From contig JASEVX010000012.1 of NCBI GenBank assembly GCA_031761405.1, positions 21,336,405 to 21,400,404 on the forward strand: a stretch of 64,000 nt of DNA, given 5' to 3'. The notes under the pieces were generated by a model, which worked only from the letters and a program-made list of their open reading frames with translations, had not been told where the DNA came from and ran no database searches. Source of the stretch: Serripes groenlandicus. Taxonomy: Eukaryota; Mollusca; Bivalvia; Cardiida; Cardiidae. The first letter of the stretch is position 1. The number at the start of each line of letters is the position of its first letter. Positions 45,848 to 57,654 of the stretch are shown one piece after another. The position numbers were made by a program, and so were the translations under genes.

Positions 45848-46020
45848 CACAGAGCACCGCTCACATACACGCGTAAACATTACGTTTAGGTTGGTTTTCA
45901 CAGAGCTCCGCTCACATAAACGCGTAATAATTACGTTACTGTTAGTTATGCACAGAGCACCGCTCACCAACACGTGTAATAATTACGTTTAGGTTGGTTA
46001 TCACAGAGCACCGTTCAACT
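45848..46020. repeat. ~51-bp tandem repeat, 3.5 units
   Basis: CACAGAGCACCGCTCACATA...CGTAATAATTACGTT; starts at 45848, 45899, 45951 and 46002. A single related unit occurs inverted at about 29598-29640. Confidence 0.8.
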
Positions 46021-47216
46021 AAAGGTGACATAACACATGCTGTCGGAATATTCGGATTTTGGCCAGGGTCAAAAATAGAAATAATAACAAATAGTAAGTT
46101 TTGGGTACATTTTTGGGTAAACGGTTGATTTTGATGCTTATAAATGTGAAAATTAAGCTCTAAGCATGAAATTGAATTTTTCAGTTGAACCCACTTCTCC
46201 TTCCGGTTTGACTACACTGGTTGCAGAGCTAGGCGTGAATTTAAAGGTCAATTTGAATACCAGCTTTCGCGTCCAAAATTGCTTGAAAAGGAGCTGGTAA
46301 CGTGGTATATCTGACTACATCCACAGATTGCCTATCGTTTTGAGAGCCTTAGCAGCCTTTCAATTTTACACTAACTCCCTGCGTTTTTGTTGGGTGATGT
46401 TTGGAATAAAGGGTCAAATTGATCTTTCTATCCTACTTTTTTCACCCTGTTTCAGACCACTTTTGTGGCCACTTCTTTCAATAATATGGACTGAGAGTGT
46501 GACTTCCAATCATTTTCTTATAATTCTGGCACTCCTTGATACCGGAAAATCCTTTTTATCGAACCAGTATGGATATTATGAGAAATATTGAGAGAATAAG
46601 AGTTGGGGTTTCCCAGGAAACAGAAAATCACCTTTCAACTGTGTTATGCCTCCAAAGGGTTAAAAGTGAATTGATAAAACCATATTGTTGTGTGCGAAAC
46701 ATAATCATGGCATTGCATGATAAAATGACATGATTCATTCACATAACGATGTTACATTTGATTAATTTTCACATAATATTGGTCAAAATGTCCAGAAAAA
46801 TAAAAAGTTACAGGTGATGAACTTATGTCAGGCAGTAAGTAAATGTAATTGCCGTTTGCTGTTTCCGTCCCAGACAGAGTTGCCATTTCGCAGAGTATGA
46901 TTGGGACAATAAACCCTAATATTCTATTTTTAAAATGTCTTAGACTCGTGTTCATTGCTATCCGAATAGTTACACCAAATACATCTGTGGGTATACTGAG
47001 CCGAATAATCCATGAAAAAACCTTTGTTTGCGTAGAAATGAGTGTATACCTTCACAAGAATGCATTGACTATATGACATTGTTTTTAAAATCATTGTAAA
47101 TCATTGTAAATATGTAAAGGATGCACTGGAAATGTTTGAGCTGATCATTTTCAGTATTTTAGTTCCGTTTCCACGGTCGATTATTACCCACAGTGTGTCA
47201 GGTGAAGTAAACAAAC
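46021..47216. other. No recognisable gene
   Basis: Open frames here (for instance 46328-46591) show no recognisable domain. 47010-47110 shares sequence with 22700-22805. Confidence 0.4.
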
Positions 47217-47451
47217 TTAATGAATCCTGTCCCACATGCAATATATCTGCAGCTGGCGACTTTAAAAACATCTAAAAACAAACGTAGAACATATCTTAAA
47301 ATGAAAGCATAATTATTAACAAGAGTTGTGAAAACATTGTGGCAACTGGAGAAATTGCTCATTGTGCGCAAATTATCCCTTTACCACAATGCTTTCAAAT
47401 GTCGTGTGCTGCAGAGTTGTCAGCACGCGTATGTGTATGAGAACCTGGTTA
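47217..47451. mobile_element. MITE-A, degenerate
   Basis: TTAA at 47217, 'gtcccacatgcaatatatctg', central 'gaaattgctcattgtgcgca', right end 'atgagaacctggtt'. Confidence 0.7.
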
Positions 47452-47613
47452 TGTCAGGGTTGGGCTCAATAGACACTAAGCTATACCGTTATTAACGAAA
47501 ACCCATTACGTTCCGGCGAAACGACCTCGGTTTTCGCGGGAAAATACATCAAAACGTCAAATTACACCAAATACATCCGCGGACAGGCCAAATAACGTTG
47601 CTTGTGTATATAT
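47447..47613 (+). repeat. Unclassified ~165-bp unit, direct copy
   Basis: Pair of 42066-42232 in opposite orientation. Like that copy it is joined to a MITE-A end through the same junction (GAACCTGGTTA..GTCAGG), so the junction itself was duplicated. Confidence 0.85.
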
Positions 47614-47903
47614 TAGTGTTTACCTTCACCAGAATATGTGATAATGAGTTTAAACTCATTATAATTGGGTATAGGATACACTGGAACTATTTTATTTTAT
47701 CATTTTTAGTAGCTTAACCTTGTCTGAAAGTGAGAATAGAGTATGTTGAAAAACAAGTCTTGGACCAGCCCAAAAGTGTGCAAAATGACGGGAACCATCC
47801 ACACGCAGTAATTTCTTTATTGCATGATAGATGACCAAACATGGTACAGATAATGACTCCCAATACAAATAAAGTTAGAATAACTTCAATCGTCCGCCTT
47901 GTG

Positions 47904-48107
47904 TTAACTCATTTCTTCATACAGACGGTTTTTGACGCTTTTCGCAGCATACGACTTTTAAAAACAGTTTGGCAAAAGGATAATTTTTTATTATTTTGTC
48001 GCTATGTTTTCAATTCAATTAAGTAATTATTTTTTCATATCTGGAGATTTTCGATTTAATTGCCGATATGTTTTCAAAGTCGTCTGCTGTATGCGGGAAA
48101 GGGTTTA
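47904..48107. mobile_element. MITE-A copy
   Basis: TTAA at 47904-47907, 'tcatacagacggtttttgacg'; right end 'gctgtatgcgggaaagggttt'. Confidence 0.7.
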
Positions 48108-48249
48108 CCGTAAGTGTCATCCATGTTCATGCCTCCGAAGACCGATTTGCTACATGTTACATTTATCAAAGCTTTCTTTTCCTCGAGGGTTAATAATCCT
48201 CTATATCTGGAAAGTGATAGGTTGTATCGAATCTCTGAATGTTGGTTTA

Positions 48250-48340
48250 AGCTTGTCTACCTGGATTAGCCTGCGCGGAGTGCGCTGGCTGATCTGGGTC
48301 GATACATTACGCAGAGTCCATAATGTCGTGGAACGGCTCA
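48250..48340. mobile_element. MITE-B, right-end fragment
   Basis: 'gcctgcgcggagtgcgctgg', 'gggtcgatacattacgcaga' and the terminus GTGGAACGGCTCA. Confidence 0.75.
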
Positions 48341-48357
48341 ATTATGTGGTTTGATAT

Positions 48358-48513
48358 GTATGGGTGTTACGCCGTTTTCAACATTAGTTCAGTTATATCA
48401 CGGCGACAGTTCGCTTATTCATGATCCCTGGGAAAATGTTCATTGCCCAATGGCATTTCACTATGACCACAGCGCCGCGACTGAGAATCGAACCAGGGAC
48501 GCCCGGTTCCAAA
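48358..48513 (-). mobile_element. SINE-B, 5' head truncated
   Basis: 'gttacgccgttttcaacatt', 'tatatcacggcgacagttcg', 'tattcatgatccctggg' and reversed box B GAATCGAACCAGGG. Confidence 0.8.
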
Positions 48514-48711
48514 TGTGGAAAGCGATTGCTGGTATCGAAGTACTGAACGTTGGTTTGACTTTGTCTGATGATAACAAAGATACATTACGGGGCGTGAGGA
48601 TAACTTATCATATATGGAAAACGCTCTGCGGTATCGAAGTAATGAACGTTGGTTTGACTTTGACTGAGAACGAACATACCATATTTATCGTGAAGGCATT
48701 GAATGTTGAAG

Positions 48712-49378
48712 AATCATTGCAGAGGCTAACGAGCACAATGTAAGGAGGTTTTTTCCATACAGTTAAGAGTCATTGCAGAGGCTATCGAGCACAATGTAAG
48801 CAGATTGTCTTGATACAGTTAAAAATCATTGCAGAGGCTAGCGAGCACAATGTAAGCAGGTTTTCTTGGTACAGTTAAGAATCACTGCAGAGGCTAACGA
48901 GCACAATGTAATGAAGTTTTCTTGATACAGTTAAGAATCACTGCAGAGGCTAGCGAGCACGATGGAAGGAGGTTTTCTTGATACAGTTAAGAATCACTGC
49001 AGAGGCTAACGAGCACAATGCAATGAGGTTTTCTTGATACAGTTAAGAATCATTGCAGAGGCTAATGAGCACAATGTAAGCAGGTTTTCTTGATACAGTT
49101 AAGAATCACTGCAGAGGCTAACGAGCACAATGTAATGAGATTTTCTTGATACAGTTAAGAATCATTGCAGAGGCTAACGAGCACATTGCAAGGAGGTTTT
49201 CTTGATACAGTTAAGAATCATTGCAGAGGCTAACGAGCACAATGTAAGCAGGTATTCTTGATACAGTTAAGAATCACTGCAGAGGCTAACGAGCATAATG
49301 CAAGGAGGTTTTCTTGATACAGTTAAGAATCATTGCAGAGGCTAACGAGCACAATGCAAGGAGGTTTTCTTGATACAG
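48712..49378. repeat. 56-bp minisatellite, ~12 units
   Basis: AATCATTGCAGAGGCTAACG ... TTCTTGATACAGTTAAG; starts at 49160 and 49216 give 56 bases. Very homogeneous, so recently amplified or homogenised. A precursor stretch with 'gaacgttggtttgact' repeats lies just before it (48540-48665). Confidence 0.9.
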
Positions 49379-49536
49379 AAAGGACCGCGTGAAACGTAAC
49401 CCGACCATATATCATGTTTCGATCAAGAAGGGTGATGACGTGGCGTTGTCCAAAATATAGGTCAAGAAAACCATTAACCTTTTCCCAAGAACAACACATC
49501 TGCAGCAGGCGTATACAGGTTAAATGTATAAAATAA

Positions 49537-49721
49537 CTAACCCTTTTCCATTTAAAGACGCATTTTGACGCATTTGCAACAGACGACTATTCAGAACATT
49601 GTGGCAAGGGAGAAATTACTCACAATGAGCCATCACTGCTTTTGCCACAAATGTTCAACCTTACACAATAGATCTACCATCATTCAGAGAGAGTTGGTGT
49701 ATATTGATTGGAAAGAGTTAA
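49537..49721. mobile_element. MITE-A, shortened
   Basis: 'taacccttttccatttaaag', 'gcatttgcaacagacgact', right end 'ggaaagagttaa'. A second MITE-A end lies at 49471-49528. Confidence 0.65.
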
Positions 49722-50322
49722 AGTATTATAATTGAATAGGGTATTTAAAAAGCTGTAGTAAAAGGGGAAATGATCCATATTCACCAACCCTCCAGATGCA
49801 ATCCGGAGTCTCACGATTTGAAGAGGTAAACCCCAACCTGACGATTAAAAAAAAAAAAAAAAAAAAAAAATATCAATTATGTGGATAAATGTACTGAATA
49901 TACTACAACCATTTTCTAACATCCACATCTTAACTTGCTAACATCATCAACTTCTCAACATAGTGTCACTGATTAATTTAAGGCCCTTTTCAAATCGGTG
50001 ATGGTGATCCATTTCTGCTTTCACCAAAATATTTTCAAAAAATCGTCTGCTATATATACGTCAAAGTGCGTCTGATGGTGGGAATGAATTTTGTATGCTT
50101 TAAATTCGTCTCAAGGGAGAGTACTGAGTCTTTGTCTATTACGTATATCATTGCTACAATCGGGTCATGCTAAATAAAAATACACATCTAAAAATTGGGA
50201 CAGCTCCAAACAATTCGTTGTAAATGTCCACATAGTATACTTACGGGTTCTCAATTTGGTAACTATTCGTGACTTCATCTGGGACTACTAACACGTATTA
50301 GTAGTCCCTGCCTCCAGCAATA

Positions 50323-50872
50323 TTCAAAAGTGCTTACCAATGTAACGTACTGGATGTGTTTTAGTGTCCAGAAATGGGTCATTTTTTCTAAGGTTAAGAT
50401 ATATTCTGCCTAGTATAAACAGGTCATTCTTAACAAAACGCTTATAGGAATCTTAGAAGGCTTATTACTGTGATTTCCTGACTTTCTTGAACCAGTACTT
50501 CACACAACTGGTCGCCTTAATACATATGGCTGAAACATTATTGAAAACGGCGTTACAACCCCAATCAATCAATCAATCAATCGATAACCCTTGTCGTTTG
50601 CGGAAACATCACATGGCGAGATACGTACAATAGGGTTTAAATATGAAGGAAATTTAAAATTAGAAATATCTTACCACGATGTAACGCATACGAAATTTCA
50701 TAATAAAACATTTGACGTTTTTCAATCAATATTCAAAAGTCTTACCAATATAACGTACTGGATGTGTTTTAATGTTCAGAAATGGGTCATTTTTTTCTAA
50801 GGTTAAAATATATTCTCCCTAGTATAAACAGGTCATTCTTAACAAAACGTTCATAGAAATCTTAGAAGGCTA
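50323..50872. repeat. Local mosaic duplication around SINE tails
   Basis: 50323-50463 is repeated at 50720-50872 ('taacgtactggatgtgtttt'). 50582-50730 is repeated at 51246-51390 ('gggtttaaatatgaaggaaa'). Each copy starts next to a (CAAT)n SINE tail (50463-50582 and 51180-51245). Confidence 0.8.
50463..50584 (+). mobile_element. SINE-A, internally deleted 3' part
   Basis: 'cctgactttcttgaaccagt', 'ggctgaaacattattgaaaa' and GGCGTTACAACCCCAATCAA. It sits between the two copies of the local duplication. Confidence 0.6.
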
Positions 50873-51213
50873 CCAGGGCCGCTGAAAAAGATTCATTTAA
50901 CATGTTTGACTTAAGGGATTTTAAAGTATATTCTTGATGTTGAAAGGACAAAAAGTTCATCTCCAACAAAACTTAAATACGCTGCCTGGGATTTGAGAAA
51001 CCATAAAAGTGATGCATTGAATGTGTTTTGATAACGAGAAATGGGAACTGAATATGAACGCAATTTAATGAAAGTTGGCAAATCTAAACATTTAATCGAG
51101 AATTCACTTTGGCTAAATGTTGATAGACTTGCTAAAGTGGTCTTTTAATTTTAATTTTTTTGAAACTGTGTCTCTATGTATTAAAACGGCGTTACAACCC
51201 CAATCAATCAGTA

Positions 51214-51246
<33 letters not shown>

Positions 51247-51740
51247 ATGGCCCTCCTCATTTGCGGGAATAACAAGCGGCGAGATACCTACAATAGGGTT
51301 TAAATATGAAGGAAATTTAAGATTAGAAATATCTTACCACGATGTAACGCATACGAAATTTCGCAATAAAACATTTGACGTTTTTCAATCGTTTAGCAAT
51401 TTGTTAGTGTGTTCAGAAAACAATTTCGAACCTGAGGAATTTCTAATTACACACTTTACCGTGCACGAACAAAATAATTTTATTTCATAATGAGATTTTT
51501 ATACTGTTACAAGAAAGAAAACAACGAAAGACACATTAGGTGAATTATCTGCCGTGATACAAGTGAAATACTGTTGATAACGGCATTAAAATTCAATGAA
51601 TGTATCAAACAATGGAGTGTCAATGGGTTTCAAATCTCTAGACGCGGTGCCTACATTATAACGTGTTCCCTCTCCAGGGTACCATCTAACGCATACAGAA
51701 ACACAAAAAGAAAAGCATCTGTTCTAGAGAGGTGTGTCTC

Positions 51741-51967
51741 TTTTATCCTTTCTCACATATATATGCTTTCTGACGCCTCTGCAGGAGACGAAAACATTGT
51801 GACAAAATGGGAAATTTCTCAAGACGAGCAATTTCCCCTTTAAGTCACAATATTTTCACTCTATAATTGTGTTAATCCTTTCCGATTTTAAGAGATTTTA
51901 GCATTGTTTGTGTAGATATTTTCAAAGTCGTCTCCTGCAGAATTGTCTTATGTGGGAAAGGGATTAA
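51741..51967. mobile_element. MITE-A copy
   Basis: 'tttctcacatatatgctttctg' to 'ttatgtgggaaagggattaa', with central 'aatttctcaagacgagcaa'. Confidence 0.75.
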
Positions 51968-52139
51968 CTTACACCAAGAGTATCGAGTTAGACTCATTGC
52001 TTTGCTCAACTCTCATGTGAATTCTTCAATTCCCATTTATCTCACGATTTATTCTATTAGAAAACCAACTTTTTTGTAAATAACGGAATTATTCAAGATT
52101 TTTGTATTTGTTGGTGTTTATTGCCCCTTAGGGCATGGA

Positions 52140-53080
52140 TCTGTTTGTAATCGTTGAATCGCGGCGTCAGTATGGGATAGGTTTTAATTTTGTACCATTG
52201 GGTGACGTAATCGAAAAGGGAGCAACCAACCATTATTATTGTTAAGAAAAACTCTGAAATATGTTTGAATAAAAACCTTTATGAATCAATAAATTGTATC
52301 AACTGATTAAAGAAACAACAAGATACAAAATACGTATGTCTTCTACCGTTATTACAACATTTTAGACACATTTAATTTGTATTTAATAACTTCTCCCCAA
52401 CTTCCTAGGCTACGCTATTTTTATTAATAGTTTTGTTTGCGGCACTGACCCGATTCATCAGAAAAATTACTTCCTAGGCTACGCTTTTTTAATAGTTTGG
52501 CTAACGGTCCTAAAAAAAAGTTTCGGGGGATGTTTTTGCCTATTTATAAAATTCAGTTGTATTTCTAAACTTAAATAGTTCCTCCCTATATAGTTTGTTC
52601 ATTCAGACCATTGTATTCTTGCTATATGTTGACTATACATGTGAATGCTGCCTTTAATTTCATAAATGCTCAATTTTGATTATAAATATCTTTAAACTTG
52701 TTAAAATTACTTTGTATTTTATTTTATATACTCCCGTTTTTGTTATCATACTTCTGCTAAACTGGAAGTAAAATAGACTTTCACATGCTGAATATCACAT
52801 AGATTGTAGCATATAAAACGTCTAATCTCTACGTCAAAATTGACCCTTTCTACTCTTGATAACCTTTTATTATAGACTATGGTAGCCATGTGAGCAAAAT
52901 ACGCACATCTTGGCCTTCTCGTTTAAAATAAAGGGACATTTGGCCTTCTTGTTCAAAATATTTAAATCCTGTATGTTTGCACATGTTATTTAGATGTACT
53001 AAACTGCATCTGTTTCCTTTAAGTCATGCTTCAAAATCATGCGCGGCGTCTTTGATGGTTTGCATCAAAATTCATCTTGT
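52140..53080. repeat. Diverged long duplication, copy 2 (partner 25570-27010)
   Basis: Collinear with copy 1 and in the same orientation. Within it 'acttcctaggctacgct' occurs twice (about 52397 and 52470), a local duplication not seen in copy 1. Confidence 0.8.
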
Positions 53081-53106
53081 ATACGTATTTGTATATAATA
53101 GAGAAT

Positions 53107-53671
53107 AGTGCGTCCTTGACTTAAAGCGACTGAAATCTAGATGGCACGAACAAAAAAAACTCGAATTCGCCCTAAATGTTATTCTTTATGTTATCCAAGT
53201 AAAACCAGGGTAGAAAATGTATCGTTTTTTATCAATAAAGTGAACTTGAGTCGTTTTCAATTGTCCCGATGAAGGGGATTCCTATTTAAAAATACTTACC
53301 CCGTTACTGACAGGGTAGAATTTGCGATGGAAAAAGTATCGAAAACAAGAAAATCTCACAAATTATAGGGGTATGTAATATGTCAGTTATCATATTTTAA
53401 TGCCTCAAACACAAAAATAACACTTATTTTCTTAAAATTGGATATTTTTTTTTTTTCGACAGTTGGGTATCTGGAGTTAAGTCGCTCTAAGACATGAACT
53501 TTATCTGATAAGGTTCGGACAATAATCATTTCTCCCATCTTCGCAAGCCAATGGTAATTTGTCCATTACATTACCATAAGTACTAAGTCTTATCGGAGTG
53601 CTAATGTATGAAGATGCACTTCTCCAGGCCGAGTCAGATAAAGTTCATGTCAAAAGTCAAGGACGTAATAT
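53107..53671. mobile_element. Possible DNA transposon remnant with short inverted ends
   Basis: Left end GTGCGTCCTTGACTT and right end AGTCAAGGACGTA are inverted over about 11 bases. Just inside, 'aaagcgactgaaatctag' is mirrored at about 53475 by a 'ctggagttaagtcgctct' block and 'atgaactttatctga' by 'tcagataaagttcat'. No transposase was found. Confidence 0.5.
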
Positions 53672-53679
53672 TATATTTA

Positions 53680-54510
53680 TCTTGCATGCTAAATTATGTT
53701 TTCAGGTAAATCTACATTCATGTTAACTAGTTTTAAGAAATTACATACAAAATAACAACAGCCCATTCATAAATTACTTCACCTAAAATAGAATGAGGTC
53801 ACGCGCGTGCATAAATACGCGCCGAATTACATTGTATACCGTCACACGACATACGGAAGCTAAAGAGTTCCAACTATAACTCCATATCTTCTGATTTGTA
53901 TATCTGGCGTGACAAAATACCGTTACGCGGCACGCTTCAGTACACACGATGTCAACCGCCGTGCTTTGAAAATGAATAGTTGTGTTGGATCTGGAAGTCG
54001 TTGTTTTAAGTTACTTCAGGCGATGGAAGTTCAAGTAACACTCAAAGTTTAAATACAGAAGACTATATTCAAGGCAATTGTGATGCTTGGTCGTCGTTTA
54101 AATTGGAGATATTCGTCACTGTTGTAGGTAGACATGTCGAAGACACATCTCGAAACGTTTAGTTAAAAGAATGATCATAAGCACAGATTACGTACAGATA
54201 AAGTTATATAGCATGAAGAAACATTTTCTGGATATATAGATGTAACGCATAATGATTTTCTGTCGGAACTGCTGTATGAAAGAGAAATCCAATGCCAGAT
54301 CAGGCTGTTCGTTAACCCTTTAACAGACTGACGATAACCTAGATTTTTTGTCGTTTATCGTAGAAGCATTTAAGTGTAAAACTACTTGTGGAAACATAGA
54401 TATGCTTCTCATTATATAGGACATAACTCGTTTCAGATTTTATTTAAACAAGGTTACCTATGATCAGTATCTGCACATTGCAAGATAGATTTGAAAATAT
54501 ACACAATTCA
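53680..54510. other. No recognisable gene
   Basis: AT-rich. A locally GC-richer stretch with 'gcataaatacgcgcc' at 53809 could be a weak TATA-type site but nothing supports it. Confidence 0.4.
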
Positions 54511-54519
54511 TAATATTAA

Positions 54520-54700
54520 ACGATTTCAAACTTACAACAATTCTGCAGCAGACGACTTTGAAAATATCCAGACAAAAATATGGAACCTCTTTTTAAATAA
54601 ATTGTTTAAGTGTTTAATAGAGTTGAAAACATTGTAGCAAAACAATAAATTACTCATTATGAATACTTTCTCCTTTGGCCCTCCCTGGTAGATACATCGT
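54520..54700. mobile_element. MITE-A, partial
   Basis: 'aacttacaacaattctgcagc' and 'agacgactttgaaaat', then 'gaaaacattgtagcaaaac'; the right end is lost. Confidence 0.6.
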
Positions 54701-54842
54701 TCAACACATCTGAAGCAAACCACATTGGAAAACACTCAGGCATGGCGAATTCAAGATGCAGGAAAAACAAAGCATTGTTCTTAAAATTTTAGATCAGAGG
54801 TGCCATTTCGAATAGACTAAGGTTTTGATTGATACTTTGTTG

Positions 54843-55071
54843 CTTTACGACGCTTTCAGCAATTTTTCATTTATGGCACGGTGTTTCCTGGGTTAGTTAC
54901 CAGTACTACACACCAGTCAGTAGTAATGTAATGCTAACCTGCAACCCTGAGCGCCAAGATGGGCAGCCATTAATACCATGTGTAAAGCCTTTGGTATGAC
55001 CCGGCCGGGGATAGAACCCGTGACCTCCCGCACCGTGGCGGACGCTCTACCACTACACCACCAAGACGGTC
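54843..55071 (-). mobile_element. SINE-C with complete tRNA head
   Basis: 3' domain reversed ('gacgctttcagcaatttttc'), body 'gtaatgctaacctgcaaccc', reversed box B GGGATAGAACCCG and head end 'accactacaccaccaagac'. Confidence 0.85.
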
Positions 55072-55304
55072 AAAATAGGTAACACTGGAGTAATTTCGAA
55101 CAAGTTACACACTTCTAATCACCGCGTGTGTTAGGGTTACTGGATTTTCGAACGACTTTCAGAATGCAATTAACCTGATCAGACTGCAAGGATGATGCCC
55201 TGACTAGTCTTGATCTTGGCGGGTCTCATGGTCCCGAATGTAGGTCTTCGAATGCCGCGACACATTATGGAGACACAGATTCCAAATCTGAATTGATTGA
55301 CATC

Positions 55305-55702
55305 TCGTCAAGTTGATTGGGGTTTAACGCCGTTTTCAACAGTTTTATTTTGTTTATCACGGCGGCCAGTTCACCTACTCATGTGTTGCCTACCCTTCTC
55401 ACACCACACCTACTCATGTGTTTCCTGCCCATCTCACACCACACCTACTCATGTGTTTCCTGCCCTTCTCACACCACACCAACTCATGTGTTTCCTGCCC
55501 TTCTCACACCACACCAGTAATCTACACAACAAAGTTTCCAAGCATCTTGCTGCTTTTCCACATCGACTGCGGTAAAAGACGAATGACGCTTGTCAAAATG
55601 ACTTTTGTCGAACGACGGAAAGAATATTGGCCGAGCTAGGGTTAGAACTAACAGCCCCTGGAATGAAAGCCCGCGTCGCTACCGACTAAGCTACCGAGAC
55701 TC
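55305..55702 (-). mobile_element. SINE-A with internal 35-bp amplification
   Basis: Ordinary SINE-A order (3' domain GGGGTTTAACGCCGTTTTCA, head 'ctaagctaccgagactcc' at the other end) but lengthened to about 400 bp by repeats at 55373-55512. Confidence 0.85.
55373..55512. repeat. 35-bp tandem repeat inside the SINE, four units
   Basis: ACCTACTCATGTGTTTCCTG ... CACACC; starts at 55373, 55408 and 55443 give 35 bases. The unit equals a normal SINE-A segment present once in the other copies. Confidence 0.9.
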
Positions 55703-55705
55703 CAC

Positions 55706-56630
55706 ACGTGTCGTCTAGACTACCATTTCCATTGGCATCCATCGATGTTGTCTGAGTTTGATTAATCCAAAACTATGTGTTCATAAATTCACCTTACATT
55801 GTAATTAATAAGGATTTCGAGAAATTTACATTTGCCTACTTACATGTACGCACGTATGCGTTCGTTAAATCACCTTACATTTGAATCAATAAGGATTTTC
55901 GAGAAACTCGCATTTGCCTTCTTGTCCTCTTACCTTAACTGTTCGGTAAATGTAGTGAAAATGACCAACAATCCCACGAACAAACCCGATATCTAACGAC
56001 TCATTACGGTATTTCCGATCCCAATTGGGATGTAGTACCGTCAACTAAAATAGACCAATAGTACAAATGTTTTCTAATCATAGTAGAACTCACTCTCGGC
56101 TATCTTTACACTCTCTTACACTATCGGCTATCATTACATTCACGAGAATGAGTGTAAGGAACGATAACTCTGCAAAGGAGATTGAGAGTGAATGTAAGGA
56201 ACGGTAACTCTGCAAAGGAGATTGAGTAAAACTGTTATCGCAACATTCTGTTTGTTTCCGAAGAAGACCGATTTCTAACGACCCCATACGGAAATCGCCG
56301 ATCCAATTCAGCATGTTCAACCATAAACCAAACTAGATCAATACTATGAATGATTGTACTTTACCTATCATGAATAACACGGTGATCGCAACCTTCTGCT
56401 CTTTCGGCGATTTCGTCTCCGAAGAAGATCGTATTGTCGGTTTCAGTGATTTTTCTCTGTATATCTGTAACGAGAAACAATATAATGCTATTTTCATTCA
56501 AATTGGTTGACTTTTCATCATTTCGGATATATGTATTACATCTAATTAGATTTGTACTCAAAGAAATTGGTGAATAATGAGTTTAAGCTGATTTGGATTA
56601 TGTACGTGCTATATGTAATAGTGTTAACTA
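55706..56630. other. No gene; short duplication at 56148-56226
   Basis: 'gtgtaaggaacgataactctgc' plus 'aaaggagattgag' is present twice in tandem (~40 bp). 55760-55830 is repeated in part at 55855-55920. Confidence 0.5.
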
Positions 56631-56631
56631 T

Positions 56632-56832
56632 CTTTGGACGATTTGACTGACATATTTACTAAGTTGTAGTGTTTTTATCTTTGTCTAGGACGGTTTGACT
56701 GACATATTTACTAAGTTATAGTGTTTTTATCTTTGTCTAGGACGGTTTGACTGACATATTTACTAAGTTATAGTGTTTTTATCTTTGTCTAGGACGGTTT
56801 GACTGACATATTTACTAAGTTATAGTGTTTTC
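56632..56832. repeat. 52-bp tandem repeat, four units
   Basis: GACGGTTTGACTGACATATT ... TTTGTCTAG; starts at 56689 and 56741. The inner units are identical. Confidence 0.9.
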
Positions 56833-57194
56833 ATATTTGTTTAAATCCTTTTGATACTGATATATTTACTGAAATTAAGTTTTGCTTTCGTTGTTAATGT
56901 TGTTTTGACCGATTTACATATATTCATTACTCTAAAATTATTTGAAATCTACATATATTTAAATGACTTTGATAGATGTATTCACTGAGGAAATAATGTT
57001 GACTTTTTTGTTTAAATGGATCTAAGTTATATGGATACTAGATTGTTAAAATCGACCTGATTTAAGTTTTTACTAATGATACCGTCTTGCGTGTTTTGTT
57101 TAATTCGACTAAAACGATGCATTCGCTGAACTTATAGTTTTAATTCGTCAAGGGCGTAGCTTGATATGAACATCTGGTTGAAGAAAGTGGTGCA

Positions 57195-57353
57195 GTGACG
57201 TCCCGGTAGAAAACCAGTTAGTTGCCTGGGAAGACTGTTCTGTGGAGAGCTGGTGTGATAAAGCCAGGACATATGTGTTAACGTGATCGATCTGGTCGTC
57301 GCGATATGACGGAATAATTGTAGAAAACGGCGTTAAAAGCCAATCAATCACAA
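57195..57353 (+). mobile_element. SINE-A, 5' truncated
   Basis: 'aaaaccagttagttgcctgg', 'ctggtgtgataaagccagga', 3' domain and CAATCAAT tail. Confidence 0.75.
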
Positions 57354-57472
57354 TCGAAAACGCATGAATGATGAGGTTATTACAGCAGCATCCGCAACAA
57401 AAATTCGTCAATGACGTGCTAATTAACCCTTTCGATGTAGATTTCTTTTGACCCGTTCTCTTTTTCTTTATA

Positions 57473-57649
57473 GTGGTTTTACCCCATTTTCAACATTATT
57501 TCAGTTATATCGCGGTGACTGTTCACTAATTCATAATCCCTGGGCAAAGAAACCAGCATTGGGCTAGGAAATGCGCCTTGCCCAAGAGATCGAACACCGG
57601 GGGCGCCCGGGTCCAAATCCCCGACGCTTACTACTTGGCCACGGCGGAT
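57473..57649 (-). mobile_element. SINE-B
   Basis: 'ttttaccccattttcaacat', 'atatcgcggtgactgttcac', and reversed head with 'ttggccacggcggatttc'. The 'caccatgacc' segment is deleted. Confidence 0.8.
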
Positions 57650-57654
57650 TTCTT

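Noticed and set aside
46328..46591. 87-residue hydrophobic open frame
   Set aside because: No domain, no splice sites or promoter context, and an AT-rich composition that gives Phe/Leu-rich frames by chance.
48712..49378. Regularly spaced repeats that might suggest a CRISPR array
   Set aside because: Units are contiguous tandem copies without unique spacers, and the DNA is animal.
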